Part shown: positions 1 through 11,937 of the stretch, piece after piece | Numbering within the stretch: position 1 is the first letter of the stretch | How the letters are laid out: the number at the start of each line of letters is the position of its first letter | Origin: Bromus sterilis | Lineage: Eukaryota; Streptophyta; Magnoliopsida; Poales; Poaceae | Direction: 5' to 3' | NCBI GenBank assembly: GCA_950022295.1 | Contig: OX465598.1 | Span: 344,423,324-344,487,323, forward strand | Length of the DNA stretch: 64,000 nt | Made by a program: the position numbers and the translations under genes | The notes under the pieces: model-generated | Database searches by the model: none | Told to the model about the DNA's origin: nothing | Seen by the model: the letters and a program-made list of their open reading frames with translations, nothing else

Positions 1-2640
1 ATTCAATTCAAGTCATAACAGTCAAGAGTCTATATTAGCATTGAAACAAGCAACATAATAACATTAGGTGCAAGAGCTCTTAGCTGTCCGTGACTCGAAT
101 GTCTCCAAATGGTGTTTGCGTGTAAGAAGGGGGATATGGGAATACGAGAGAAAAAAATATTTTTGTTGAGAACTCAATCTACTAAAGTTTCACACTTGGT
201 CTTCTTTGGAATCTTATCTTGACTCGTCCCCAGACCACTAGCCAGGTACAAGTCAATTTGATCCACTCATTTTCGATATTTTGAGCACTCATGCAATGGA
301 TGAGCGTAAGCACGAGAGTTGATTCTTAGGATGGAAAAGAGAGAGATATGGTGGAGGAGGAAGACAAAAAGGGTGTGAAAGGCTCACATCAATGAGGACA
401 ATCATAGGCGAGAAGGCCAAATGATAGATATGACGTGAGGAGTAGGGATTGCCATGCAACGGATGTACATATGAGCTGAAAAGTTCTCCAATGGAACTAG
501 TGGGGGTGCATCTAACGTGCTCGCTCATGAAGACCTAGAGCTCTTTTGAGGAGGCTCATCCTTGGAATATGTAAGCCAAGTTCTATAGTGTGAAGGTCCC
601 CACATAGCTATATGCATGAATGATCATCTCGATGGAGTACAAGGATAAGAGGGAGTACGAGTGTGGATCTTTCAAAAGGAATAGTAGTGTTGCCCCTTTC
701 TCTCTTTTTATTTCTTTTCTCTTTTTTCTCTTTTTTTGTATTTTTTGGTGGCCTCAATGGCTCTTTCTATTTAACTCTCATTTGTTCTCTTTGGGATCTT
801 TTATTTTGTCCACTTTGGGATCTTTTCCTCACTTAAGGGCAACACTCTAATTTTTACAAGAGGGTATAGAAGATCTTTCACACTTTACAAGGTACTCAAA
901 TCATAAAGAAGATGTAGCTATCATGATGTATGCAATGTATGCCGCTGCCAGTGTAGCAGGAACATGTATGACATGAAGATCAAGTCATGAAGAGGTGGAT
1001 GTTGCATGGCAATATATCTCAGAAAGGATACGGAAATGCCTTGGTAGGTAGGTATGATGGATGTTTTGAGGAAAGATATAGGGAGGTTTATGATGACAGA
1101 GCGTATCATGCCAAGGGTTTGGATGAACCAGCGAAGGTGGACGCCAACTCTTGGAGTGGGAAGAGGGCAATGCACGGCACGAGAAGGCTAGCAAATATGA
1201 GGAGGTGGAAGTGTCAACTTTCAATACTTACATTAGTCCGAAGAACTCATGCACTTATTATCGGTAACTCTCAATCTAATAAGGAGGTTCACAAAGAGAC
1301 AAGTACCCCGAGGAGGAGTGTATGGGGGTTTGGTTATCCTTGCGCATCCTCGACTCATGGTACGTGAGTGTACTATAATATCCGATCCCTCCAAAGATTA
1401 GCGATCCATCTAGTAGCTAGAGTTCTCAACTAGTTTTGTCGGTATTTGAAAATAAACACGGATTGCCCAAAATACGACACCTATCACTAATAGGCTAGAG
1501 TTCTTGACACCAAAAGTTCAAACATTACTCACATCAATACCTCAAAACTATTGCAAGTTAGTACTAAAATTAAATAGCAACCTCAATTACCAGTTTCAAG
1601 ACAAGACACAACTCAGTGCAACAACCAACTCTCTTAACAAGATAAACATGACAACTAAAGGGAGTTCCAGCAACAAACTATACAAAAGTCAAGGCTCTTG
1701 CTAAAGACAAACTAAGACTAAAACTAAACATGGGAGTAGCTACGAAAAGATAAAGAACACACAACAGCAAAAAGATAGGCATGAAGAATCCTATGATGTG
1801 TTCTAGATTTTGAAAGTGGAGCGTGTTTCTCTCCCACACAAAGAATGATGGGGTCTAACTTGTTATGAACAGCAAGCAAAGCTAAAGAAAAATAAAAATA
1901 AAAGCTAAGAGCGAGACGCTCCAAGCATAGCACATAACGCATGAACTGACAAAAATATAGTGAGACGAAGGACGAACTGATGATTGTTCATGGAGAAGGG
2001 GATGCACGGGGGCATCCCCAAGCTTAGACGCTTGAGTCTCCTTGAATATTTATTGGGGATGCATGGGGGATTCCCCAAGCTTGAGCGCTTGACACTCCCG
2101 AATCTTCTTTCATCATCTTCCATCGCACACTTGAAAACTCCCTTCATACATAACTCATCATAAGCTGATTAGAGAGGTTAGTACCCTTAATAAAATAATT
2201 TTTTCCCACTGCATATAAAGATATTCTTGAAGAGATACTGTTTCTCAAGATTGCCAAAAGATTTTCGCAAAGAAAAAGCAAGCTTAAGGTTTGCAAAAGT
2301 AAGGAGAGACAAAACGTGGCAGAATCTGTGAAAAACAGAACAACAGGTAGTAGAGAATTTTTTTGGGGTACTTCTGCAACTCTAATAAAAAAACTCAGAA
2401 CAGGCGCTCGAAATTCAATTGTATGGAGCACGCTGTCAAAAAAATTATCTGGTGATTTTAGGCTAATTTTTCCGTCCAAGAACATAATCTGTTTTCTGGA
2501 CAGCATGTCACAACTTTTGAACTTTCTTGCAATCGGAGGCTAGACTTGGCACAAAGCTTGAAAATAAAGATGCAATGATGTTGCTATAGTAGTAATAATC
2601 ATCAAGACCACTAAAAACTGAAAGTAAAAACTCAAAATAA
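1..2640 (-). other. 3' non-coding module of element F with paired hairpins
   Basis: No credible gene. The stretch aligns by eye with the 3' regions of elements A (38282-41107), C (28753-31650), H (55838-59205), I (52611-54258) and G (from 62970). It carries two 22-nt hairpins at 1998-2019 and 2055-2076, the second with mismatches. The open frames here are shared with non-coding copies and are not genes. Confidence 0.75.
1998..2019. other. GGGGATGC stem-loop in 3' module of F
   Basis: The stretch is an 8-bp perfect stem (GGGGATGC / GCATCCCC) around a 6-nt loop. On the element's sense strand the motif CTAAGCTTGGGGATGC overlaps the stem and repeats the 13-nt core AAGCTTGGGGATG of the family's polypurine tract. 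Confidence 0.75.
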
Positions 2641-2694
2641 AGATAATAAGGGTTGTCTCCCTAGAGCTCTTTCTTTATAGCCATAAAGATAGGC

Positions 2695-3461
2695 TTAAAT
2701 TTTTAATGATGCTCTCGTAGGAATAAGAGTTGAAGCACAAAAGAGAGCATAAAGAAGAAAATACCAAACACATTTACGTCTAACATGCTTCCTATGCAAA
2801 GGGATCTTGTATAGAAATAACTCATTGAAGCATAAAGATATTAGCATAGGAAGGCAAAACAAGTGCAAATTCAAAACCTTCAACATCAAGAGAGGGAACT
2901 TGATATTATTGAAATATCTATGAGCATATGTTCCCCTCTCATAATAATTTTCAGTGGGATCATGAATAAACTTTACAATATAAGTATCACATAAAACTTT
3001 CTTATCATGATCCACAAGCATAGAAAATTTATTACTCTCCACATAAGCAAAATCCTTCTCATTAGTAATAGTGGGAGCAAACTCAAGAAGATAGCAATCA
3101 CATGAATCATTCTTATCATGATACACTTCCAAATATTTATTCTTTATGGCATAAGTGTCATCACAATAATCATCGTAGATAGGAGGCAAAGTATCATCAA
3201 AATAAATTTCCTCATCACAAATTGGGGGGGGGGGCTAAAAAGATCAACTTCATCGAACGTAACATCCCCAAGCTTATAACTTTGCATATCATCAACATCA
3301 AAGGTATTCAAATAAGACAAACTAATGACATTGCTACTATCATAAGTGTTGTGCAAATAATAAAGCTCCATAGGCTTTTTGATTTTATCTTCAAACACTT
3401 CATGTCCCAACTCAAGGTAGAGCTCATAAAGCTCTCTCATAATATTTTTGTTGTTTTCCAT
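2695..3461 (-). pseudogene. Frameshifted ORF of element F, acidic protein of unknown function
   Basis: This is the only coding-like region of F. It starts at an ATG (MENNKNIMRELYEL) about 100 nt after the primer-binding site. The frame is broken at a run of 11 guanines (3224-3234; cytosines on the sense strand), after which homology to element G continues in another frame (motif YDDYCDDTYAIKN). The inferred product is about 250 residues, rich in D/E and Y in its middle, with a hydrophobic stretch near the C-terminus (LHLFCLPMLISLCF). I see no gag zinc knuckle, protease DTG/DLG, reverse transcriptase or integrase motif, so no function is assigned. The copy in G (62210-62969) is broken at different places, so the ancestral gene was intact. 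Confidence 0.7.
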
Positions 3462-3540
3462 AAGCCTAACTAGTGAAAATAAAAACAATAAACAAAAAGA
3501 TTTAATTGAAAGATATAAAGATATACCTTCAAACCTTACC

Positions 3541-3558
3541 TCCTTGACAACGACGCCA
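3541..3558 (-). other. Primer-binding site of F (tRNA-Asp type, decayed)
   Basis: On the minus strand this reads TGGCGTCGTTGTCAAGGA, lying 9 nt inside the LTR. Relatives have TGGCGCCGTTGYCGGGGA, complementary to the 3' end of plant tRNA-Asp. Three mismatches show decay. Confidence 0.7.
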
Positions 3559-3567
3559 GAAATAGCT

Positions 3568-5024
3568 TGATGTCTACGCACGCTTCTATTCTTGTAGACT
3601 ATGTTGGGCCTCCAAGCGCAGAGGTTTGTAGGACAGCAACAATTTCCCTCAAGTGGATGACCTAAGGTTTATCAAACTCAGGGAAATAGAGGTTGAACAT
3701 GGTCTCTCTCAAGCAACCCTGCAATTAAGATACAAGAAGTCTCTTGTGCCCCCAACACACCTAATACAACTAGGAGTTGTATAGGTGCACTAGTTCGGCT
3801 AAGAGATGGTAAAATATGGGCGATAGGTGCGGCAAAACAAAGTAATATAAATCTGTAATAAAAAGTGCAGCAAGCAAACGTGTGACAAAAGTGAGCACAA
3901 ACGGTGTAACAATGGTGGAAACAAGGCCTAGGCTTCATACTTTCACTAGTGGCAACTCTCAACAACATTAACATAGTCTAATCACATGATATTTCCCATA
4001 AAACATGCAATGGAGACAAACTCGGAGGTCATTCCTTTGTGGTCAAGAGAGGACGAGAATTATGTAGGGCTACAAAAGCACACCTCAAAGTTCGTAGTTC
4101 TCAATCTATGGATTTCCTAATGTCACCGCGGCCATCCAAAGAGAGTACCACAATCACCACAACATATCTCAAGGATAGTCAAAGACAAGCACCAATAGAC
4201 TCTCAATCTTCAATCAACACACAGAAGAGGAAATTACTCATGAAAATATTCTTCTAATCCATGTCCAATAGACCGCTGTCACCATGGTCTCGGGGATTAT
4301 ACTAGATAAGATCAAGTGAGTACATCAATCCAATACATAGAGGAAGGGGAAATATCATGGGATCACCCTAGATTAACATAGCCTATAATCACAACGAAGA
4401 TCACATCATGGGAGAGAGAATTGACCATATAGATACTGGTAGAAACCTTAGCCCCGAGGAGGAACTACTCCCGCTTCACGGAGGGAGGAAGCAACGTCGA
4501 TGGAGATGAATCCGGGGGCACTTCCTCGTACCGGCAGGGTGCCAACACAGGAATTCTGGTCCCCCGAAGCTTGTCGGCGATGGCGGCGGAGATCGGAATT
4601 GCTTCTGGAGAAAAGGGGTATGGAATCAGGGTTTTTGCAATGGGAGAATAAATAGGAGCCAAAGGGGGGCACCGGGAGGCCACCAGTGACCCACGAGGCC
4701 ACTCGGCGGGGCCAAGCCCTGGGCCGCGCCCACTGGCCGCCTAGGCACCATGTGGGGCCCCTGTGGCCCTTCTTCGGTTAACCTGGAAGCTTCCAGAACG
4801 CTGATTTTTTATCTGATTTTCCCAAATTTTTGGAGCACTTTTAATATGGGGGGAAACTGAAATAGAAAAACAACAGAAAACAGGAACTGGCACTAGGGTG
4901 CACTGAGTTAACAAGTTAGTTCAAATATGATCAAAAGTGTATGAAAGTGTATCTAGATCATAGCAATATCACACAAAACATGCATGGAGCGAGCAGAAAT
5001 TATTGATACGTTTGAGACGTATCA
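3568..5024 (-). repeat. 5' LTR of element F
   Basis: The 1457-bp LTR starts TGATACGTCTCAAACGTATC and ends ...GACATCA on the minus strand. It matches the 5' LTR of element G at 60680-62103 in the opposite orientation. A TATA-like TATTTAT lies at 4648-4654. ORFs inside it, such as 4448-4702, are incidental. Confidence 0.88.
4648..4654 (-). promoter_or_regulatory. TATA-like box of F LTR
   Basis: TATTTAT on the minus strand, in the same relative place as TATA-like boxes in the other LTRs of the window. It is probably the core promoter of the element RNA. Confidence 0.5.
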
Positions 5025-5409
5025 GGCCCAAAGTGACAAGCATTATGAGTACCAAATTGTAGCAAAGATGATAAACACCAAAGTAGATGATAGGCAACAA
5101 GCCCCCAACAATCTGACGAACTATTACATGATCAATCTCATCCAATCCCTACCACCCCCTTTGCCTACAGCAGAGAATTACTCACACATGTGAAGAGAAG
5201 TCATGGAGGGAGGATGGAGTGGTGATGGTGATGACGATGCCGACGATCTCCCCTCTCCGGAGGCCAAATCAGCCTCCAGATTAGCCCTCCCGAAGAATAA
5301 CAGAGGTTGGCGGCGGCTCCGCGATGGGTTCTGGAAAAGAGACTTCTGTTTCGGAGTTTCCCCGTCACGAGAATAAATAGGGGCCAAGGTAGATCAACAA
5401 AGGGGCTGG
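5025..5409 (-). repeat. 3' LTR of E, left visible fragment
   Basis: Collinear with 50461-50845 of the 5' LTR. It begins exactly at the insertion point of F and ends at copia Z, where GCTGG (5405-5409) pairs with GGTGG (13744-13748) as a 5-bp TSD with one substitution. A TATA-like TATTTAT is at 5373-5379. Confidence 0.85.
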
Positions 5410-7215
5410 TGTTGGGGTTCGGGGCAGAAAACACAAATTTTTCCTTGACCTACGATACCCAATCCCAAGACCTATGCTATGCTGATGCAAGTAACAGACA
5501 GAAATAGATCACATACCAGTATGTAGTCCGTTAAGCGGGAAACGTTCCCGCATGAATGTGGTTGGTGTAGTCGTACCGGCAATCCCCGATGCCGCGCAGA
5601 TCCACGATGACTCCTGTAGCCACCCGATCCTTGTGGACCGATGACGGGATTACGTCCCCGTCGGAACGTTGCTGATGAAGACCTCGCGAAACGACCACGA
5701 CGATGAAGTAGCACCACAAGTGTAGTGCCTTGCGGGATTATACACATACAGTATACCCGACGTCCCTCCGGGCTCCGAACCAGTAGAGTAGCGGAAAGAA
5801 GATGGATTCGGATCCCGATTCCAGCAGCACGACGGCGTGCGTATAGTGGAGAAATCCCCAACCCAGAGCAGCCTCCAAACAAGGGGAGTCCACTCATAGG
5901 AAGGAGAAAGGAGGGAGAGAGATGAGAAACTTTTCTCAAAAAATTCATGATTAAAAGGGCACCCCTACCCCTCCTTATATAGGCCAAGGAGGGGTGCCAC
6001 CCCCCCTTCCCCTTCCGGGGTGGGACTAATCCCAAGGGGGGGGTGTGGCGCACCAAATAGGGGGGTGGGCCCCCTCATGGTGCCATGGCCCATGGGGGAG
6101 GACTCCCTCTCCCCCTAATGGGCCCTATGAGGCCCATATGCCTTTTAATTCATTTTTAATTATATTTAATTATATTTTAATATTTAATTCAGATAATTAA
6201 ATAATAAAACATATATTAAATATTATTAAATATATTTGGAACCTTTCAAAATACCCAGAACAACTTCCGGCCTTCATTGGAACAATTCCGGTCAGCACCG
6301 GAACAATTCCGGTGTTCTCTCCAATTTCTCCGGTGATCCCGAATCAATCCTTACTGCGTCGAGTACCCTTAAGTGTAACACCCTACGGTCCGGGAAACAG
6401 CAGACATGATCGAGAAAATTCTCATTTGATCAATGACTAATCAATTGGACCTGGTTACAATCCTTGATAGCCCCTGCGCTTCCATCGAATGAACTTCAAT
6501 CGCTGTTGGATCCGTTAACCGTGTGCCTGTTCCCTTTGTCCCATGGTACTTTGCTTGTCCGAGGTTTGATCATCGGTATCCAATATACCTAGTCCGTCCT
6601 CGTTCTCAACAAACAAGTTTACTCGTTCCCGTGATATTACAACTCCGTGACCTAGTCACACGTTTGCAAACTTTATGATGTAACATCACCGAGTGGGCCC
6701 AGAGTACCTATCCGTCACACGGATGGACAAATCCCGCTTTGATCTATTTGCATACTCATCAACCATCTATTTCGGAATACCCAAAGTGCACCGTTATGGC
6801 CAGCATATTTCAGTCAGGCGGTGGGATACAAATCAAAGCATCCTAATAGATCGTAATTACGTATGATCATTACGGTCAAAGGATCTGGTCACTACGTTAT
6901 AGTTATCTCAATGTCGAACTATGTGACTTGATCACATCGCAACACTTCTGGTGGGTGTATGTCCATCATATCATTATCCAATGATACGACTCCATTGTCA
7001 ACAGACGCCATTGTCTCATGATCAGGAAACCTTGATCATCAATCGCCCAATGGACTAGTATACTAGGGTTAACTAGGGACCTGGTTGTTTGTATACCACA
7101 CCTGTATTAATGTTTCCGCTTAATACAGTTCTAGCATAGTATCAAACGTATTATGAACTAATGGAATATGCTCGATAAAACATATTATATTTGCCTCTAG
7201 GGCACATTCCCAACA
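5410..7215 (-). repeat. 3' LTR of copia element Z
   Basis: 1806 bp, starting TGTTGGGG and ending CCCAACA on the plus strand. It has the same length as its partner at 11938-13743. The ten differences I counted all lie in the first 1.1 kb. The 194-codon ORF at 5472-6056 is repeated in the partner LTR, but it lies inside LTR sequence and has no known motif. Confidence 0.93.
5974..5981 (-). promoter_or_regulatory. TATA box of Z 3' LTR
   Basis: TATATAAG on the minus strand, a strong TATA match; the same site recurs in the other LTR at 12502-12509. Confidence 0.6.
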
Positions 7216-7227
7216 GTCTCCCACTTG
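7216..7227 (-). other. Polypurine tract of element Z
   Basis: The minus strand reads AAGTGGGAGACT directly before the 3' LTR, the usual copia plus-strand primer site. Confidence 0.75.
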
Positions 7228-8070
7228 CACTAGAGTACAAATAATCTAGTTGCATTTTCTCTGGATCATAACTCCTTATTGATCATGCTTTCCCGTGGAA
7301 GAGGTTGTATCAACGGTCTGGGAACCATTCAGAACCGTATGTCCTTTTGCAAATCATTATGTCACCTAATTTGACATTCCTTCATTATCCACTATAATGA
7401 TGAGGTATATATATTTGGCGGTGAAGTGAGACTTCGTTTGCTGTGTCATAGCAATGACATTCGGTGGGTCACGCGGACTTTCCCATAGTCATGCACACTT
7501 GAAACTCACTCAATCAGAAGTCGAACTTCTTAAGCCATAATATAACTCCTGCTACTTCTAAAGCAGCCACATCAATGTAGATTCAATCCTTAGTGCATTG
7601 TATGCAACTTTGATGTCTAACCACGTTTCTTTCAACTTAGGCATTTCATTAGTGTGATATCTCAATTTTCTAGGTTAGTGTCAAAACTTGAACCAACATA
7701 ACATTTATGGTCAAGTCCACTATCCTTTACAAATTTGAGATGTATCCTCAGTTCTCTTCAGACACTGAAGGATAAACTTAACTCTTTGTTCAATGATTTA
7801 CTCATAAATCATATCACAACATGTTCTTACTACTAAGAACTTGGGTCACATTACGTCGAGTACATAACTCTGGTTTTATATGAAAGAACCTATGACAAAG
7901 GCATAGAGGATCCAACACATCCATTTCTTTCATTAACCATTAACCATTGTTATTGTACTGAGATTAACTCAACACTTCTCTTGGATATACAAGTAAGGAC
8001 CACTTCTTGACTTGTCCCATTCTGAACTCCTTCAGAATCTTATCCAGGAAAGTATTACGACTCAATGTTA
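7228..8070 (-). pseudogene. Degenerate copia RNase H / reverse transcriptase remnants of Z
   Basis: No open frame survives, but short segments still resemble the copia pol C-terminus. At about 7521-7579 the minus strand translates to YIDVAALEVAGVILWLKKF, close to the RNase H segment usually like YIAASEAxKEAVWL. At about 8000-8050 LDKILKEFRMGQVKKWS resembles the RT segment KVLKRFxMxxSKKG. Stops and frame changes separate them. The order (RT then RNase H then PPT) is as expected for copia. Residue-level homology is my judgement; a BLASTX against copia pol would decide. Confidence 0.55.
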
Positions 8071-8203
8071 TTAAACACATATCTATCTTAATAGATCTTC
8101 AATGTTTAATACTTATTCATCTTCATTTATGAAAGATTCAAATAATCATTAACACCAACTGCACCATTCATAATATGTTATCCATATATGAGAATGTTAT
8201 CAT

Positions 8204-8480
8204 GCTCCCACTCAAATATGTCATGCACATATTAAGTTATAGGATAACACTCATATTGCTCCCACTCAAATATGTCAGCCACATATAAGACAAGGATAAC
8301 ATCCACATGGCTCCCACTTAGATATGTCAGACACATATTAAGTTCAGGATACTAACCACATGGCTCCTACTCAAATATGTCATTTACATATAAGTCTAGG
8401 ATAATACTCCCATAGCTCCCACTCAAAATATGTCGTCTACATATATCAAGTTTCAGGAAACTATTCAGCTCCCACTCAGT
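8204..8480 (-). repeat. Six-unit tandem array, ~53-bp period, inside Z
   Basis: The motif GCTCCCACT recurs at 8204, 8258, 8310, 8363 (as GCTCCTACT), 8415 and 8468, spaced 52-54 bp. Each is followed by a related AAATATGTC...ACATAT segment. On the element's sense strand each unit carries AGTGGGAGC, like the PPT of Z (AAGTGGGAGACT). Confidence 0.85.
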
Positions 8481-11400
8481 TTCATGCAAATGCATGTTTC
8501 CTCGATATTTTGGCTAAGTCCAAAATCCTTTGATCATTCATCAAATCGAGAATTCAGTTTACGAGACACTAGTATCCATATGTTTTTCCAAAACCTTCTG
8601 GTTGTACCAATTACAACACTTCTTCAAATACAGGATTTGAGGAAGTCACGGTATTGATAACAATCCTGGATCAATCGTAGTGAATATCCCTTTGACTCAA
8701 GCATTGCTACACATTGTAGTCAACCCATTGAATTTGTCAGAAACAATCTTTGTGACAAACCAATCTTGACGTCCCTTTGATGTTCACATTTATTCCTCAT
8801 AACTCTGAAGTTATTGTGAATATCAAGTAACCTCCTTACTTGATAAGATTCAAGCAATCTTAAATGTAACTCAACATAGGATTTTATGACTCATAGTCAT
8901 ATCTCGTACTTAGGTCCACCATCGCTTCTTTGTAGTTCGTAGGAATGTCTTGTTCCATTAACATGACAAGTGAATCATGAATATCATTTTGCATCAAGGG
9001 CAAATATATATTCTTGAATCCTACCTTTCTCAGTAAAATCTCCCATCAGAAAAATCATGATCATTATCATTAGTTTCTCCTCTTATTGTAGAGTTTTGCT
9101 TTCAGAACATATTCCGTTGCACTACTCTGACATTTGGAGGCAAGGTCAATTACCTTGGTTGAACTTTCACTTTTCTTCCATTACCACATTTATCAAGAAC
9201 AATTCTTGACAAACACCAAACATAGCAATACAAGTTTTGCTCCTTTTGGTTCTAGTTGTGGAAGATGCATCCATAGTTGTCTAAGGATACACTACAAAGA
9301 TAATTTATCTTACATAAATCAAGCTTCCTAGAAACCACAACACACCATGACATATATAGTGTTGGTTTCCACGAACTCAGATGGTTCCCTATGCTGAAGT
9401 GAGTGTTTGCATATTAATAACTCTAAACAATAATAACGTAACTTGGTAAGAGATAACTTAGACCATACACTTTTCGATAGAATATGATCACAATGTTCAC
9501 GCACGTCAATCATATTGAAGTGTCTCAAGACATTGCAATTTGTGGAACAACTTTCACACAAGTCTTTATGCCCAAGACTAACTCAAAACATTTGTCACTT
9601 TGATCAAATCGTAGAGACTTGTCTTTCTTGTTAATTTAATATCCATCTTTACTCTGAAATCCCTTTTGATCATATCAAATTATTTCAGACTCATGTTTCA
9701 TTAGTGAATACCAATATTCATCTAAGTCCACACATGAAGTTCACAAAATAATGAAATTCACTACATGCTGATATACAATACATCACGATGTATGATATTC
9801 AACAATCAGTACACATTCTGTTTACCAGAATGCGAGGTTTTAGTCATCTCACCTAAAAGGCATGGTTTGTATGTGTCAAGAGATCAAGTATCTTAAGACA
9901 TCATCATACCATTCATGACTTAAACTGTAGTGTCATTATCAAGCCTGGATATTTCTTGGCTTTACAATATTTCTTATAAATGATCAAACAGCTATCATCA
10001 ATATAAGAATAACTCATTCATAATCGTAATGTGACCATAAGAGATATCATTCATAAAAGGAGAACAACTGACTTGTTTCTCACTAATATGAATAATTGTC
10101 TTCGAGAGATGCAAGACACACTAATAAAGTCCTCATTCAAACGATCATAAAATTTATTCATATATTAATCAATTGATAGATGTAGAGGGAGAGTGTTGTC
10201 GACCATCAACTATCTTGATTGCCGTCAGCACACATTGTCACCTCATCCCTTCCAAGTCACTCTCAAGCAGTAAGTTCAAGCATCGAATACTTAATCAACC
10301 GCAATTAGTGTTTCGTGGGAAAGACATTTATAACTCGTATATCAAATATACCTTCTCCGTCAATGACCATTCCTGCATTGGTTCTACTCTTAAAGTTCTC
10401 AACTTTAACCATGACCTCATGACAGGTGAACGATTCTCCTTCATGACATAGTCCAGACATGGTCTTTTTAACTGGAAGGAAGCGGATGCAACTCCCCAGT
10501 TATCGCAAAGTAACCAGTCATTCAGTAGTCCAAGTTATACACAAGGTGTTCCATGTATCTTATACATTTTCCAAGTGACTTTCTCAGCAGGTTGTTCCTT
10601 CCACCATAGTTGAAAGAAACCCCGTCCATATACTCATATTCCATTACTCTGATTTGTGACCAAGTGCTTTTCAAGTTCACCTAGCACGTCATACGTGTTG
10701 GTTAACATGCATTCACAATTCAGACTCATAGAATGAAGTATGGTGTATTGGACAGTCATTCATAAGTGACGGTGAGTACGATACTCATCATCATCTTCCT
10801 TGAATACGGAGTTAACAGGTGTATCTCCTAGCAGTTTTCGTATTATGTTTAGCAAGTCATTACTAACGAGTATGTCTCTAATGGTGTTGGTACACATCAA
10901 TGAAGTAAGACCCATTTACCTTAAGTTCTATCATACTAAAAGAGCCATAGTTCTAAACATTGGTATGACGTTATCTACGATGATATTTGCAAAGACATGA
11001 AGATTAAGTTCATAATGTGGAGTTTCAATTTGATTTCAAAATTCTAGAAAGCTCCCACTTAGATAAACACCTCTCAATTTAACTAAGTGATTACACAATC
11101 CCGGCCCCCATACCTCCCCCGATATGTACGGCCCAGTATGCGAACCAGGTAGGCCTCTAAGCCAATCACATCAGGCATGTGACTCCTGCTCGACCTTTCG
11201 GTCTCCTGTGTTCCAGGCCCGCATCTACATACGTCAAGCCTGCCAATCGAACCTTGATGTTAGCTGTTCAGCAAGGCCATATCTGCATATGCCAGGCTTG
11301 CCGAACCCAACCTCATGCGAGCTCCGTTTAATATGTAGGAAAACTCCGGTATGTACGGAGCATCAGCCATATGGGAGAACCTTCCAGGCGGTGCCCACCA

Positions 11401-11924
11401 AGGGAGAACACAATGTTGGTATTGTGAGAGATGGTCCTGTTTCGTGCTACCGTCGATATATCTAGCATACTAGCATAAAACAGGAAGTAAAACTGTAAAT
11501 CATACAATCTATGATTCCCCCTTACATGCAAATTAAAGTTATAAACGCCTTTCTACTTTATCTTTTGCAAGTTTTACGTGGCTGCTAGGGGTTTCGAGAA
11601 AAGAACCGTTTCTATCCTACGAAAAACAAGCCACAACACCAATCCCGCAATTGTCTCTATTACACCTCTGTCGGGGCCCTCCGTTGCAAACATCTTCGCA
11701 TCGCTAATGCAGAGAGACAGACACCCCCCCAGCCACTTTATATGGTACAAGCCATATGTCAAGCGTGGAACCAGTCTCGCGTAAACGCGTAAGGTCGGTC
11801 GGGGGCCGCTTCATCAAACATTGCCGCAATGCTAAATGAGTACACGTGAGAGGGTAAAAATTGAGAATTTATGCCCACATACTAGATGTGTTCTATCCGT
11901 ACAATACATCTACGCATAGCCTTG
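8481..11924 (-). other. Interior of Z without recognisable coding sequence
   Basis: About 3.4 kb where copia gag, protease, integrase and part of RT would lie. The longest frames are about 110 codons, and none shows a CCHC knuckle, protease triad or integrase HHCC/DDE pattern that I can read. Another GCTCCCACTT copy lies at 11050. I treat the stretch as decayed pol and leader sequence. Confidence 0.6.
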
Positions 11925-11936
11925 CTCATGATACCA
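11925..11936 (-). other. Primer-binding site of Z (initiator tRNA-Met type)
   Basis: The minus strand reads TGGTATCATGAGC one base inside the 5' LTR, against the usual TGGTATCAGAGC, with one extra T. Confidence 0.75.
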
Positions 11937-11937
11937 C

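Larger units (their letters stand above)
1..5024 (-). mobile_element. Element F: partial Ty3/gypsy-type LTR retrotransposon, left end outside window
   Basis: Reading on the minus strand, a 5' LTR (3568-5024) is followed by a primer-binding site, a short ORF and a long 3' non-coding region. That region stops at the window edge, roughly 100 bp short of where relatives have their polypurine tract (judged against 28753-28870). The base run GGCCC right of the LTR (5025-5029) is the expected 5-bp duplication, but its partner lies outside. F is inserted in the 3' LTR of element E. The same family, in the opposite orientation, ends the window as element G. No reverse transcriptase or integrase is visible, so it must be mobilised in trans. 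Superfamily is inferred from the PBS and LTR ends, not from a pol gene. Confidence 0.85.

Noticed and set aside
5472..6056. 194-codon ORF, repeated at 12000-12584
   Set aside because: It lies wholly inside the copia LTRs of Z, overlaps the LTR promoter region, and has no recognisable domain; conservation is explained by the recent LTR duplication.
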